Source: Halobacteriales archaeon QS_5_70_17 (lineage in GTDB: Archaea; Halobacteriota; Halobacteria; Halobacteriales; Haloarculaceae). From it: a stretch of DNA of 51,672 bases. Positions 1-9,760 of this stretch are shown piece by piece. A model generated the notes under the pieces. That model ran no database searches. It saw nothing but the letters and a program-made list of their open reading frames with translations, and was not told where the DNA came from. Within the stretch, counting starts at the first letter, position 1. The number at the start of each line of letters is the position of its first letter. The stretch is from NCBI GenBank assembly GCA_003021975.1, contig PXRR01000005.1, positions 45,670-97,341 of the forward strand, read 5' to 3'. The translations under genes and the position numbers were made by a program.

Positions 1-80
1 GGTCCGCTCGGGCCGGCGCTGCCCGCGCTCGCGTAGACGATTTCGACAACCGTTTCAACCACGACAGTTAGCAACGACTA

Positions 81-2267
81 ATGGGTAGCTGTATCATCTG
101 CGGCGCCTCGACCGAGGGCCGCATCTGTCAGAGTCACGAGGAGGACGTCGTCTTCGAATTCCGCGGAACGAGAGCCGAACAGCTCACTCCCGGCCGGTTC
201 TACCGGGGGACCGTCGACGGATACGCCGACTTCGGCGTGTTCATCGACATCGGCGACCACGTCACCGGTCTCCTCCACCGGAGCGAACTCGACCGCCGGC
301 TGGAGAGCCTGACCTGGGAACCGGGCGACGCCGTCTACGTCCAAGTCAAGAACGTCCGGGACAACGGGAACATCGACCTCGGCTGGTCGATCCGCCAGTC
401 CGACACCGAGTTCCGCGGCACGCTCGTCGACGACCCCGAGAGCAACGAGGGCACCTTCCTGCCCGAGGGCGAATCCGCTGACCCGTCGGACGCCGAGTCC
501 GGGACCGCCCCCGACACGGACGGGAGATCGTCGTCGGACGCCGATACCGGCACCGACGGCGCATCCGGGACAGAGACCGAAAGCGAGGACGACGCTCCGG
601 CCGCCGAACCCCGGCCCGGGTCCGAGAGCGGCCCCACCCCCGACGAGGAGGTCGCTGACGCCTCGCCGGACGCCGCGGTCGTCCAGCAGGAGCCCCCGGC
701 GGAGAGTGAAGGTGACGCGGACGCCGAGTCCGGCGACGAGGCGGCGGAGCCGGAGACGGAGATCGACACCGAGACCAGGGCCGAGATCGACGCGCTCGAG
801 GACGCCGTCGGCGAGACCGTCCGGCTGGAGGGCCGGATCGTGAGCATCCGCCAGACCTCCGGCCCGACCGTGTTCGAACTCCGCGACGAGTCCGGAACCG
901 TCGACTGCGCGGCCTTCGAGGAGGCCGGCGTGCGGGCGTACCCCGAGGTCGAGATCGGGGACCTCGTCCGACTGGAGGGCGAGATCCGCCGCCGGCGGGG
1001 CGAACTGCAGGTCGAGACCGAGGCGCTGGTCGCCCTCGACGACGAGGCCGCGGAGACGGTCACCGGCCGGATGGACGACGCCATGGAGGCGCGGGCGCGC
1101 CCGGCGGAACTGGAGCCCCTGGCCGACGATCCGGCCGTCGAGGCGACCCGGGAGGAGGTCAGGGACGCGGCGACGGCGATCCGCCGGGCGGTCATCGAGG
1201 CCCGACCGATCGTCGTCCGCCACGACGCCAGCGTGGACGGCTACCTCGCGGGCGCGGCCATCGAGCGCGCCGCCCTCCCGCTGGTCGAGGAGGAGCACAC
1301 CGACGCCGAAGCCGGCTACCACTACTTCGATCGCCGACCGCTGGAGGACGGGGTCTACGACATGGACGACGCGACCAAGGACACCACGTCCATGCTGTCG
1401 AACCGCGACCGTCACGACGAGAAGCTCCCGCTGGTCGTCTTCGCCGCCACCGGTTCCACCCGCGACTCCCTCGACGGGTTCGGTCTGCTGTCGGTCTACG
1501 GCGCCGACCGGGTCGTCGTCGACGTCGGCGAGGCCGACGGCGCGGTCACCGACGCCGTCGACGCCGTCGTCAATCCGTCGCTGGCGGGCGTCGACGCCGA
1601 CGATGACACGAGCGCGACGGCGCTGGCGACGTCGGTCGCCCGCCACGTCAACGACGGCGTGAGCGACGACCTCCGGCACCTCCCGGCGGTGAGCTTCTGG
1701 GAGGACGTCCCCGAGAGCTACGCCGAGTTGGCCGACGAGGCCGGCTACGACGACGGGAGCCTGGATCGGATCCGCGAGGCCGTCGCGCTGGAGGCGTATT
1801 ACCAGTCCTACGAGGACAAGCGGGAACTCGTCACCGACCTCGTCTTCGAGCGCTCCGAGGGCCTGGTCGAGCAGATCAGCGAGCAGTTCCGCGGGAAACT
1901 CGACAGCGAGATCGAGACCGCCGAGGCCAACCTCGAGGAGCGCGCGGAGGGCGGCGTCGCCTTCGCCGTCCTCGACACCGAGTCGTTCACCCACCGCTTC
2001 GACTTCCCGCCGACGGGCCTGCTGCTCGACGAGGTCCACCGGCGCAACCGCGACGGGGCGTTCGTCACCCTCGGCGTGGACACCGACGAACTCTACGTCC
2101 GCTCGACGTTCGACCTGGACGTCCGCGCAGTCGCCGAGCGGGTCGCGGAGGACGTCGACAACGCCGGCGTCGCCGCCCGCGGCGGCCGCGACCGCATCGA
2201 GTTCGTCGCCGGCGAACGCGAGTCGGTCGTCGACAGCGTCGTCGACGCCGTCGCCGACCTCGCCTGA
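81..2267 (+). CDS. RecJ-like S1/OB-fold/DHH-family protein with degenerate DHH motif
   Basis: A 728-residue multidomain nucleic-acid protein of the haloarchaeal RecJ-like group. Visible in order: an N-terminal zinc-knuckle-like CIICG...C...H (residues 4-19), an S1 RNA-binding domain (about 33-107), an acidic Asp/Glu/Ser linker (about 120-240), an OB-fold (about 245-325) and a DHH-type phosphoesterase-like C-terminus (about 370-728). The usual motif I appears as HDASVDG, and where an active RecJ has DHH this protein reads VVVDVGEADG, so the metal-binding DHH triplet is missing. Known family members act as single-strand exonucleases or as inactive replisome scaffolds (RecJ/Cdc45 superfamily). 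The missing triplet makes a structural or degenerate role more likely here (inference). ATG is the first start after an AT-richer 40 bp. It is followed by Elp3 on the same strand after a 180 bp gap. Confidence 0.85.
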   Translation: MGSCIICGASTEGRICQSHEEDVVFEFRGTRAEQLTPGRFYRGTVDGYADFGVFIDIGDHVTGLLHRSELDRRLESLTWEPGDAVYVQVKNVRDNGNIDLGWSIRQSDTEFRGTLVDDPESNEGTFLPEGESADPSDAESGTAPDTDGRSSSDADTGTDGASGTETESEDDAPAAEPRPGSESGPTPDEEVADASPDAAVVQQEPPAESEGDADAESGDEAAEPETEIDTETRAEIDALEDAVGETVRLEGRIVSIRQTSGPTVFELRDESGTVDCAAFEEAGVRAYPEVEIGDLVRLEGEIRRRRGELQVETEALVALDDEAAETVTGRMDDAMEARARPAELEPLADDPAVEATREEVRDAATAIRRAVIEARPIVVRHDASVDGYLAGAAIERAALPLVEEEHTDAEAGYHYFDRRPLEDGVYDMDDATKDTTSMLSNRDRHDEKLPLVVFAATGSTRDSLDGFGLLSVYGADRVVVDVGEADGAVTDAVDAVVNPSLAGVDADDDTSATALATSVARHVNDGVSDDLRHLPAVSFWEDVPESYAELADEAGYDDGSLDRIREAVALEAYYQSYEDKRELVTDLVFERSEGLVEQISEQFRGKLDSEIETAEANLEERAEGGVAFAVLDTESFTHRFDFPPTGLLLDEVHRRNRDGAFVTLGVDTDELYVRSTFDLDVRAVAERVAEDVDNAGVAARGGRDRIEFVAGERESVVDSVVDAVADLA

Positions 2268-2448
2268 GACGCGGGCGCGCCGCGGGGCTGTCCGGGCTGC
2301 CTCCGCTCTCGCACCGTCGTCTACCGTTCGTCTACCGCGCCGAGCGCAGGCGCGCGACGGATGGGACCCGAGAGCCGTCCCGAACCGCGGCGACGCTCCG
2401 GCCGAATCCGCAGGCTCTTTGCTCCGCGCGCCCGACTCCCGACGAGCG

Positions 2449-4149
2449 ATGAGCACGGGCGCCGAGACCGACTTCGAGCACGACTTCGAGAGCGAGGCCG
2501 ACGCCGAGGCCTTCGAGCGCGTCTGCCAGGCGCTGATCGACCGGATCCTCGCCGGCGAGGTCGACGCCGACGACCTCGAGGGCGCCAAACTCGACGTCTG
2601 CTCGGAGCACTCCGCGCCGAAGGTGCCCAAGAACTCCGAACTGCTGGACTACGCCGGCCAGACCGGGGGCGCCGACCTCCGCGAGCGCCTCGAGCCGGTG
2701 CTCCGGCGCAAGCCGGTCCGGACCGCCTCGGGGGTCTCGCCGGTCGCGGTGATGACCTCGCCGCACACCTGCCCTCACGGAAAGTGCCTCTACTGCCCCG
2801 GCGGCCCGGCCAGCGAGTTTTCCTCCTCGCAGTCGTACACCGGCCACGAGCCGGCGGCCGCTCGCGGCGTACAGAACGACTACGACCCCTACGGGCAGGT
2901 GACCCTGCGCCTCGAACAGCTCCGCGAGATCGGCCACCCCGTCGACAAGGTGGAGCTGATCCTCATGGGCGGGACGATGACCGCCCGGAGCCACGACTAC
3001 CAGGAGCACTTCGTCAAGCGGTGTCTCGAGGCGCTGAACGGCTACGACGTCACCAAGGACCCCGAACCCGCCGAGGACGAGAGCTTCGCGCAGGACCCCG
3101 AGGACTACGAGTTCAGCTACCTCGAGGACGTGATCGCGGAAAACGAGACCGCCGACGTCCGCAACATCGGCACCACCTTCGAGACCAAGCCCGACTGGTG
3201 CGACCCCGAGCAGATCGACCGGATGCTCTCGCTGGGCGGGACGAAGGTCGAACTCGGCGTCCAGACCACCTACGAGCGGATCAACCGGGAGATGCACCGC
3301 GGTCACGGCATCCAGGCGTCGATCGACGCCAACCGCCGGCTCCGCGACGCCGGGTTCAAGGTCGGGTTCCACATGATGCCCGGTCAGCCGGGCATGTCCC
3401 GGGAGATGTGCCTGCAGGACTTCCGGGAGCTGTTCGAGAACGCCGACTGGCGGCCGGATTACCTCAAGATCTACCCGACGCTGGTCGTCCGGGGCACCCG
3501 GACCTACGACATGTGGCGACGCGGGGAGTACGAGCCCCTCACCAACGAGGCCGCGGCGGAGCTGGTCGCCGAGGTGAAGTCGATGATCCCGAAGTACACC
3601 CGCCTCCAGCGCGTCCAGCGGGACATCCCCGCGGACTTCATCGACGCCGGCGTCTGGAAGTCCAACCTCCGGCAGTTGGCCCGCCAGCGGATGGACGAGC
3701 ACGGCTGGACCTGCGACTGCATCCGCTGTCGCGAGGTCGGGATGAACGACGACGACCCCGAGCGCGTCGAACTGGACGTCCTCGAGTACGAGGCCGGCGG
3801 CGGCACCGAGCAGTTCGTCAGCTTCGAGGACCCCGAGAAGGACCTGCTGATCGGGTTCTGCCGACTGCGGTTCCCGGACGACCCCGTCCGGCGGGAACTC
3901 GAGAACGCCGCCATCGTCCGCGAACTCCACGTCTACGGCAACGAGGTCGGCGTCGGCCTGGACTCCGAGACCGACGGCGACTTCCAGCACCGGGGGTACG
4001 GCCGGCGGCTGCTCGAGGAGGCCGAGCGTCGCGCCCGCGCGGCCGGCTTCGACAAGCTGAGCGTCATCTCGGGGATCGGCGTCCGGCAGTACTACCGGGA
4101 GAAGCTCGGCTACTATCAGGACGGGCCGTACGTCAGCACGCGGCTCTGA
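2449..4149 (+). CDS. elp3: Elp3 tRNA uridine(34) acetyltransferase/radical SAM enzyme
   Basis: Archaeal Elp3, 566 aa, which builds the carboxymethyl-type modification on wobble U34 of tRNA from acetyl-CoA using radical SAM chemistry. The 4Fe-4S motif CPHGKCLYCPGG lies near residues 107-118. The radical SAM barrel follows (LGGTKVELGVQTTYE, HMMPGQPGMS), and a GNAT acetyltransferase domain closes the protein (HRGYGRRLLEEAERRAR near residues 513-529). Length and domain order are typical of full-length Elp3. An in-frame TTG at 2419 would add ten residues, but ATG 2449 fits the TATA-like ctcttt at about 2415 and the acidic start MSTGAETDFEHDFE. The gene appears monocistronic. The best-supported function in the first 5 kb. 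Confidence 0.95.
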   Translation: MSTGAETDFEHDFESEADAEAFERVCQALIDRILAGEVDADDLEGAKLDVCSEHSAPKVPKNSELLDYAGQTGGADLRERLEPVLRRKPVRTASGVSPVAVMTSPHTCPHGKCLYCPGGPASEFSSSQSYTGHEPAAARGVQNDYDPYGQVTLRLEQLREIGHPVDKVELILMGGTMTARSHDYQEHFVKRCLEALNGYDVTKDPEPAEDESFAQDPEDYEFSYLEDVIAENETADVRNIGTTFETKPDWCDPEQIDRMLSLGGTKVELGVQTTYERINREMHRGHGIQASIDANRRLRDAGFKVGFHMMPGQPGMSREMCLQDFRELFENADWRPDYLKIYPTLVVRGTRTYDMWRRGEYEPLTNEAAAELVAEVKSMIPKYTRLQRVQRDIPADFIDAGVWKSNLRQLARQRMDEHGWTCDCIRCREVGMNDDDPERVELDVLEYEAGGGTEQFVSFEDPEKDLLIGFCRLRFPDDPVRRELENAAIVRELHVYGNEVGVGLDSETDGDFQHRGYGRRLLEEAERRARAAGFDKLSVISGIGVRQYYREKLGYYQDGPYVSTRL

Positions 4150-4240
4150 CGCCACGCGGTTCCGGTTCTCTACGCCCTCCGGAAGATCCGGCCGACCGGA
4201 CGCTCGGAAGCGCCGCCTCCCGACCTCGACCCGACTCTGT

Positions 4241-4290
4241 TCAGCGATCTCACGACATGAGACGGCGCTAGACAGTCCCTAGATCGCTGA
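4241..4290. promoter_or_regulatory. Perfect 10-bp inverted repeat before a TATA box
   Basis: TCAGCGATCT at 4241-4250 is exactly matched by AGATCGCTGA at 4281-4290, 30 bp apart. A competing inner dyad TCTCA-CGACA-TGAGA sits at 4248-4262. A TATA-like ccttatac follows at about 4296-4303, ahead of the small gene starting at 4334. The arrangement suits a regulator site upstream of the promoter or a hairpin ending elp3 transcription. The sequence does not decide between them. Confidence 0.5.
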
Positions 4291-4333
4291 GATAGCCTTA
4301 TACTGTTCCACCGCTAAATGGACCCAACTAGCC

Positions 4334-4647
4334 GTGACGCGATCAGAGATAGACGCCGAGCGCGTGAGCGGACTGACGGACGTCGTCGGCCGGCGATGGC
4401 CCGACAGCTCCTGATCGACGACATCGAGGACGTCGCACTCGACCGCCGCGACGGGCTCGAGACTCCGGTCTGCTGGCTCCTCGCGACCCGGAACTCCGCC
4501 GCGGCGGTGCTGCGCTCGGTGTACGACTCCTTCGAGTACTCGGACGCGCCGTACTGCCGGGAGCTCCGGACGCTGGAGCGCGACGCGGCGATCGACCGCC
4601 TGGGCGACAGGCCCTCGGACTCGGGGTCCGATCCGGCGGGCGCGTGA
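4334..4647 (+). pseudogene. Small haloarchaeal hypothetical gene, probable 1-nt deletion
   Basis: No function recognised. A GTG at 4334, about 35 bp after the TATA-like ccttatac, opens a reading that looks genuinely haloarchaeal (MTRSEIDAERVSGLTDVVG) but stops with TGA at about 4412. One base over, a second frame carries coding-like sequence from about 4405 to the TGA at 4647 (IDDIEDVALDRRDGLETPVC, then CWLLATRNSAAAVLRSVYDS). Joining them needs one extra base near 4395-4412 and gives a protein of about 104 aa. The upstream part of the second frame is arginine-rich and unlike real protein. If the sequence is right, an ATG at 4396 could start a shorter protein of 83 aa. Either a sequencing indel or a true frameshift. 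Confidence 0.5.
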
Positions 4648-4687
4648 CCGCCGCCGGAGTCAGCTCACTTCGACTCGACGGTCCGAC

Positions 4688-5116
4688 TCAGCTCCCCCGG
4701 CGGTCGGCGCGGCGGTCCTGTTCGCCGCCGCGGTCGACGCGGCTCGACCGGTCGCGCCGGGCCACACCGACGCCGACGTAACCGAGCGCGAGCGCGCTCG
4801 CCACCCCCGCGGCCAGCAGGAGCAGCGCCAGTATCCCCGTCCCGTCACGGGTCGCGTCGGCGGCCGTCCAGGCGACCACCACGCCTCCGACCGACAGGTA
4901 GCCGGCGCCCACGAACCGGAACCAGGGGAGCCTCCGACCGGCGATGTCGACCGTGCCGGCGGCGCCGCCGAGCAGGAAGAGCAGTCCCGCGGCCGTCAAC
5001 AGGAGGTAGCCGGGGAGGTACCGCGGTCGAAGCGCGATGCCCCCGGAGACGACGACGGTCAGCTGCGCGACTGCGATGAGCGCCGTCCCGAAGGCCAGCG
5101 ACCAGCGCCGATACAC
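4688..5116 (-). CDS. Small integral membrane protein, four predicted helices
   Basis: A 142-aa protein with a short basic N-terminus (MYRRWSLAFGTALIAV) and about four hydrophobic segments: roughly residues 6-27, 33-52, 63-82 and 91-118. The tail is Arg/Asp-rich and charged. No catalytic motif or family is recognised. I chose GTG 5116 because a TATA-like ccactttactcg lies about 30 bp upstream. The frame is open further upstream, but that part overlaps the divergent hydrolase gene at 5234 and is a shadow. The two genes share a 117-bp divergent promoter region. Confidence 0.7.
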   Translation of the reverse strand: MYRRWSLAFGTALIAVAQLTVVVSGGIALRPRYLPGYLLLTAAGLLFLLGGAAGTVDIAGRRLPWFRFVGAGYLSVGGVVVAWTAADATRDGTGILALLLLAAGVASALALGYVGVGVARRDRSSRVDRGGEQDRRADRRGS

Positions 5117-5233
5117 GCTCCCGACAACGACCCCCTCCGAGTAAAGTGGTCCGGCTCCACCGCCTCGGCTATCCGACCCCCCGGTCGCGGTCGCCGGCCG
5201 GGGGGCTTTACCGCCCGGCCGGGTAGGTCCGGT

Positions 5234-5923
5234 GTGCAGCGGCTCCGCCTCGACACCGCCTGGCTCGAACTGGGCTGGTTCGAACCGCTCGTCGTCAACG
5301 CCTACGTCCACGAGGGCGGGGACGGCGTCACGCTCGTCGACACCGGGATGCCGTACAACCGGCGGCCGCTCGCCGCCGAACTGCGCGCGGCCGGCTACGA
5401 ACCGGCCGACGTCGACCGGGTCCTGTTGACCCACTACGACCTCGATCACGTCGGCGGCGTCGCTCGGTTCGACTGTCCCGTCTACCTCGGGGCCTCCGAC
5501 GTCGCGCTGGTCCGGGGGGACGCGGCGCCGCCGCTCTCGCACCCGAAGGGGCTCTTCCACCGGGTCGCCCGCCGCGCGGTCGACCTCGGCGGGTGCGTCC
5601 TCCGGGCGGTCGAGGACGGCGACCGGATCGGAGGGTTCGCCGCCCACCACACGCCGGGACACAACCCGGGGCACGTCGCGTACGTCCACGGCGACGGCGT
5701 CGCGTTCGTCGGCGACCTCCTCTGGGAAACCGACGGCGAACTAACCCTCCCGTTCTGGGGGGACACCTACGACGGCCGGGTCCTGCGGCGCAGCGTCCGC
5801 CGCCTCGCCGACCGGGCCGGCGACGTCGAGGCGGTCTGTCCCGGCCACGGCGTCCCGTTCGTCCGGCGCGGCGGCGAGCGCCTCCGCGCGCTGGCCGACG
5901 GACTGGCGCGGGGAGACGCGTAG
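5234..5923 (+). CDS. MBL-fold metallo-hydrolase
   Basis: A 229-aa metallo-beta-lactamase-fold hydrolase. The metal signature reads THYDLDHVGG (H67, D69, D71, H72), a common variant in which Asp replaces the second His of HxHxDH. Downstream ligands are also visible: HHTPGHNPGH, FVGDLLW (bridging Asp) and CPGHG (last His). This is the glyoxalase II-like branch, but the substrate cannot be told. GTG 5234 follows the TATA-like ggctttaccgcc by about 28 bp, consistent with a leaderless message. Divergent from the membrane protein at 4688-5116. It is 61 bp upstream of the FAD oxidoreductase and could be cotranscribed, though that gene has its own TATA-like box. Confidence 0.85.
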   Translation: MQRLRLDTAWLELGWFEPLVVNAYVHEGGDGVTLVDTGMPYNRRPLAAELRAAGYEPADVDRVLLTHYDLDHVGGVARFDCPVYLGASDVALVRGDAAPPLSHPKGLFHRVARRAVDLGGCVLRAVEDGDRIGGFAAHHTPGHNPGHVAYVHGDGVAFVGDLLWETDGELTLPFWGDTYDGRVLRRSVRRLADRAGDVEAVCPGHGVPFVRRGGERLRALADGLARGDA

Positions 5924-5984
5924 CCCGCCGTTCAGCGGGCCGACCGCGGTGGGGATTTTTGCCGGCCGCGCCCCTGTCCCCCGT

Positions 5985-7058
5985 ATGGACGTTGCCATCA
6001 TCGGCGCGGGCGCCGCCGGCGCGGCCGCGGCGTACGCTCTGCGCGAGGCCCCGGCGGACGTGACGGTCTTCGAGAAGTCCCGGGGGGTCTGCGGGCGGGC
6101 GGCCACCCGCCGGAAGAACGGCTGTCGCTACGACCACGGGGCCAACTACGTCAAGAGCGACGACGAGCGGATCGCGCGGCTCCTCACCGAGGAACTCGAC
6201 GCTGACGGGCTGGTCGACGTCGCTGAGCCGGTCTACGCCTTCGACGCCGACGGCGAGATCAGGGAGGGCCGGGACGACGACGCGCGCAAGTGGAGCTACG
6301 AGGCCGGGATCACGCAGGTCGCAAAGCGGCTCTTCGCCCGGACGGACGCGACGGTCCGCCTAGAGACCCGGGTGGACGAGTGCTCGCGGGCCGGCGACGG
6401 CTGGCGGCTGACCGCCGGCGGCGCGACCCTCGGAGACGGAGGGGGAGACGACTTCGACGCCGTCGTGCTCACGCCGCCGGCCCCCCAGACGGCCGACCTG
6501 CTGGGCGGGGCCGATCCCGACGACCGCCGGGCGGCGCTCCGCGAGGCGGTCGCCGGGGTCGACTACCGGTCGGTGGTCACGGCGGTCCTCCACTACCCCT
6601 TCGAACTGGACTACCCGTGGTACGCGCTGGTGAACCCGGACAAGGACCACGAGGTCGGCTGGCTCTCCCGCGAGGAACTGAAGCCCGGGCACGTCCCCGA
6701 CGGGGAGTCGCTGCTGATCGCCCAGATGGGCCAGTCGTGGTCGGCGGCCCGGATCGACGACGACCCGGCGGCCCTCGCCGAGGCGGCGGTCGAACACGTC
6801 ACCGGCCTGCTGGAGGACCCGCGGTTGGCCGACCCCGACTGGACCGACCACCAGCGGTGGCGGTACGCGCTGCCCGCCGGGAACGGCGAGAGCGAGGGGG
6901 CGGGGCTGGCCGCGGACGGAAGTGTCAGAGAGCGCTGCGAACGCGCGGGGCTGTACGTCGCGGGCGACTGGGTCGTCGGCGAGGGGCGGGTGCACGCGGC
7001 GCTGCACAGCGGACTCGACGTCGGCGGTCGGATCGCCGGGACCGCCGCCGAGGAGTGA
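5985..7058 (+). CDS. FAD-dependent oxidoreductase (renalase/amine-oxidase-like)
   Basis: A 357-aa flavoprotein. It opens with a Rossmann dinucleotide-binding motif (MDVAIIGAGAAGAAAAYAL, with an acidic VFEK at the end of beta-2), followed by GRAATRRKNGCRYDHGANY, typical of NAD(P)/FAD-dependent renalase-like or amine-oxidase family members. The C-terminus has the FAD-closing GLYVAGDWVVGEGRVHAALH. The substrate is unknown. I use ATG 5985, not the upstream in-frame start at 5949, because the Rossmann strand begins immediately and a TATA-like gattttt lies at about 5954. Confidence 0.85.
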   Translation: MDVAIIGAGAAGAAAAYALREAPADVTVFEKSRGVCGRAATRRKNGCRYDHGANYVKSDDERIARLLTEELDADGLVDVAEPVYAFDADGEIREGRDDDARKWSYEAGITQVAKRLFARTDATVRLETRVDECSRAGDGWRLTAGGATLGDGGGDDFDAVVLTPPAPQTADLLGGADPDDRRAALREAVAGVDYRSVVTAVLHYPFELDYPWYALVNPDKDHEVGWLSREELKPGHVPDGESLLIAQMGQSWSAARIDDDPAALAEAAVEHVTGLLEDPRLADPDWTDHQRWRYALPAGNGESEGAGLAADGSVRERCERAGLYVAGDWVVGEGRVHAALHSGLDVGGRIAGTAAEE

Positions 7059-7210
7059 CCGACGGGCGGCCGCCCGACTGGCCGGTGGACCACCCGAAGG
7101 GGCAGTCTCTATCGTCCCGTCGCGGGGTGGTCCGGCGGACGCGCTACGCGGTAGCTCCGCTGCCCTCGGCCGTAAAACAGGAAGAGAGAGTGCGACCGGC
7201 GGCGTCGCGC

Positions 7211-7405
7211 TTACAGGCGCTCGAGGTTCGTCGCGCGCGGGCCCTTCTCGGCCTGCTCGATGTCGAATTCGACCTCCTGGCCCTCTTCGAGGTCGGGACC
7301 GCCGACGTCCTCCATGTGGAAGAACACGTCCTCGTCCGCCTCGTCCGTCTCGATGAAACCGTAACCGCCGGTGTCGTTGAAGAAGTCAACCTTACCTTTC
7401 GCCAT
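7211..7405 (-). CDS. cspA: Cold-shock domain protein
   Basis: A 64-aa single cold-shock-domain protein that binds single-stranded RNA/DNA and acts as an RNA chaperone. It starts [20 protein letters not shown]. The RNP1-like GYGFIE and RNP2-like VFFHM motifs are intact and the protein ends ATNLERL as in haloarchaeal CspA. The long upstream extension of this frame is not protein-like, so ATG 7405 is the start. It ends in TAA and is followed on its own strand by cctgttttacgg, a plausible T-rich terminator at about 7175-7187. Divergent from rqcH, 169 bp away. Confidence 0.95.
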   Translation of the reverse strand: MAKGKVDFFNDTGGYGFIETDEADEDVFFHMEDVGGPDLEEGQEVEFDIEQAEKGPRATNLERL

Positions 7406-7574
7406 TATCAACGGTAATTCGTACTCCCCACGGATAACCTTTCCGTGATCGGCCCGCGCTGGGATCGAATCCCACGCACGGCGACCGGGGACTGTCGGAC
7501 CGGTCGCGCTGCCGCGCGACCGCGCGAGCGGTCGAAACGACACGCCTTTTCGGGTTCCCCCGCCCACTGGAGGC

Positions 7575-9698
7575 ATGGACAGGAAACGGGAACTGACGAG
7601 CGTCGACTGCGCCGCCCTCGTCCGGGAACTCGGGACCTACGAGGGGGCGAAGGTCGACAAGGCCTACCTCTACGACGAGGACCTCCTCCGCCTGAAGCTT
7701 CGGGACTTCGAGCGGGGGCGCCTGGAACTGCTCGTGGAGGTCGGCGACCCCAAGCGCGCTCACCTCTCGGCCCCCGAGCGGGTGCCCGACGCCCCCGGGC
7801 GGCCGCCGGACTTCGCGATGATGCTCAGGAACCGCATCTCCGGGGCGGACTTCGCCGGCGTCGAGCAGTTCGAGTTCGACCGCATCCTCACCTTCCGCTT
7901 CGAGCGCGAGGACGGCGACACGGAGATCGTCGCGGAGTTGTTCGGCGACGGCAACGTCGCCGTCCTCGACGAGAACCGCGAGGTGCTGGGATCGCTGGAG
8001 ACGGTCCGCCTGAAGTCCCGGACCGTCGCGCCGGGCGCCGTCTACGAGTACCCCTCTTCGCGGTTCAACCCCCTCCGGGTCGACCGCGAGGCCTTCGACG
8101 CCCGGATGGACGAGTCGGACACCGACGTCGTGCGCACGCTGGCGACCCAGCTCAACTTCGGGGGACTGTGGGCCGAGGAGCTGTGTACCCGCGCCGGCGT
8201 CGAGAAGACCCTCGACATCTCCGAGGCCGGCGACGACGAGTACGCCGCCCTCTACGACGCGATCGACCGCCTGCGGACCGTCCTCCGGTCGGGGGAGTTC
8301 GACCCGCGGATCTACTACGAAGAGGGCGAGGGGGACGGGGACGACGAGATCCCGGTCGACGTGGCGCCGGTCCCCCTCGAGGAGCGCGAGGGGCTCCCCT
8401 CGGAGGTCTTCGAGGCGTTCAACGACGCGCTCGACGAGTACTTCCACGAGTTCGAGGCCGGCGAGGAGACCGAGGGGGGCGGCGGCCGCGATCGCCCCGA
8501 CTTCGAGTCGGAGATCGCCAAGTACGAGCGCATCATCGAGCAACAGCGCGGCGCTATCGAGGACTTCGAGGAGGACGCGGCCGCCGAGCGCGAGCGCGCG
8601 GAACTGCTCTACGGCCGCTACGACCTCGTCGACGACGTGATCTCCGCGGTCCGGGAGGCCCGCGAGGCCGACACCCCCTGGGAGGAGATCGAGCAGCGCT
8701 TCGAGGAGGGCCGGGAGCGGGGCATCCCCGAAGCCGAGGCGGTGACCGGCGTCGACCCCTCCGAGGGGACGGTCGCCTTGGAGATCGACGGCACGCGCGT
8801 GAGCGTCGATCCATCGATGGGCGTCGAGAAGAACGCCGATCGCCGCTACAAGGAGGCGAAGCGCATCGAGGAGAAGAAGGCGGGCGCCGAGGAGGCCATC
8901 GCGGACACCCGCGAGCAACTCGAGGACGCGGAGCGCCGCAGAGAGGAGTGGAGCGCCGACGACGCGGAGGAACCCGAGGAGGACGACGACGGGCAGAGCG
9001 AGGACGTCGACTGGCTCTCCCGGTCGTCGGTCCCCGTCCGCCGCGACGAGCAGTGGTACGAGCGGTTCCGGTGGTTCCACACGAGCGACGGCTTCCTGGT
9101 CATCGGCGGGCGCAACGCCGACCAGAACGAGGAGGTCGTCAAGAAGTACATGGAGCGGGGCGACCGCTTCTTCCACACGCAGGCCCACGGCGCCCCCGCG
9201 ACGGTGCTGAAGGCGACGGGTCCGAGCGAGGCCGCCCGGGACGTCGACATCCCCGAGCGGTCCCGCGAGGAGGCCGCGCAGTTCGCCGTCTCGTACTCGT
9301 CGGTCTGGAAGGAGGGGCACTTCTCGGGTGACGTCTACGAGGTGGCTCCCGACCAGGTGTCGAAGACCCCCGAGAGCGGTGAGTACGTCGAGAAGGGGTC
9401 GTTCGTGGTCCGGGGGGACCGGACCTACTACCGGGACACGCCGGTCGGCTGTGCGGTGGGGATCGCCGTCGAACCGCAGTCGCAGGTGATCGGCGGTCCG
9501 CCGAGCGCGATCGAGCCCCGCGCGGTCACCCCGATCCGGGTCGAACCGGGCCAGTACGCCCAGAACGACATGGCGAAGATGCTCTACCGGGAGTTCCGCG
9601 AGCGCTTCGCCGACGAGTCGTTCGTCCGGAAGGTCGCGAGCGCCGACCGCGTCCAGGAGTTCCTCCCCACCGGGGGGAGCCGGATCGTCGAGGAGTAG
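7575..9698 (+). CDS. rqcH: RqcH/NEMF (Rqc2) family ribosome quality-control factor
   Basis: A 707-aa NFACT-domain protein, the archaeal homologue of RqcH/Rqc2/NEMF. It recognises peptidyl-tRNA on obstructed large ribosomal subunits and can direct C-terminal tailing. Order: NFACT-N (about 1-270, with [18 protein letters not shown]), a charged coiled-coil middle (about 300-470, rich in EEKKAGAEE-type repeats) and NFACT-R (about 485-600, [19 protein letters not shown]). ATG 7575 is preceded by ctggagg, a good Shine-Dalgarno site, and by the TATA-like ccttttc. Pelota lies 2.5 kb downstream on the same strand. Confidence 0.92.
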   Translation: MDRKRELTSVDCAALVRELGTYEGAKVDKAYLYDEDLLRLKLRDFERGRLELLVEVGDPKRAHLSAPERVPDAPGRPPDFAMMLRNRISGADFAGVEQFEFDRILTFRFEREDGDTEIVAELFGDGNVAVLDENREVLGSLETVRLKSRTVAPGAVYEYPSSRFNPLRVDREAFDARMDESDTDVVRTLATQLNFGGLWAEELCTRAGVEKTLDISEAGDDEYAALYDAIDRLRTVLRSGEFDPRIYYEEGEGDGDDEIPVDVAPVPLEEREGLPSEVFEAFNDALDEYFHEFEAGEETEGGGGRDRPDFESEIAKYERIIEQQRGAIEDFEEDAAAERERAELLYGRYDLVDDVISAVREAREADTPWEEIEQRFEEGRERGIPEAEAVTGVDPSEGTVALEIDGTRVSVDPSMGVEKNADRRYKEAKRIEEKKAGAEEAIADTREQLEDAERRREEWSADDAEEPEEDDDGQSEDVDWLSRSSVPVRRDEQWYERFRWFHTSDGFLVIGGRNADQNEEVVKKYMERGDRFFHTQAHGAPATVLKATGPSEAARDVDIPERSREEAAQFAVSYSSVWKEGHFSGDVYEVAPDQVSKTPESGEYVEKGSFVVRGDRTYYRDTPVGCAVGIAVEPQSQVIGGPPSAIEPRAVTPIRVEPGQYAQNDMAKMLYREFRERFADESFVRKVASADRVQEFLPTGGSRIVEE

Positions 9699-9760
9699 CG
9701 CGAGCGACCGAATCCTCTTGCCTCCCTGGTGCTTGAATCCAACTTAGGACGTTCGACTCC

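Noticed and set aside
78-2630. 850-codon minus-strand ORF opposite the RecJ-like gene
   Set aside because: Shadow frame. The plus strand has recognisable S1, OB and DHH-like domains and the minus reading has none.
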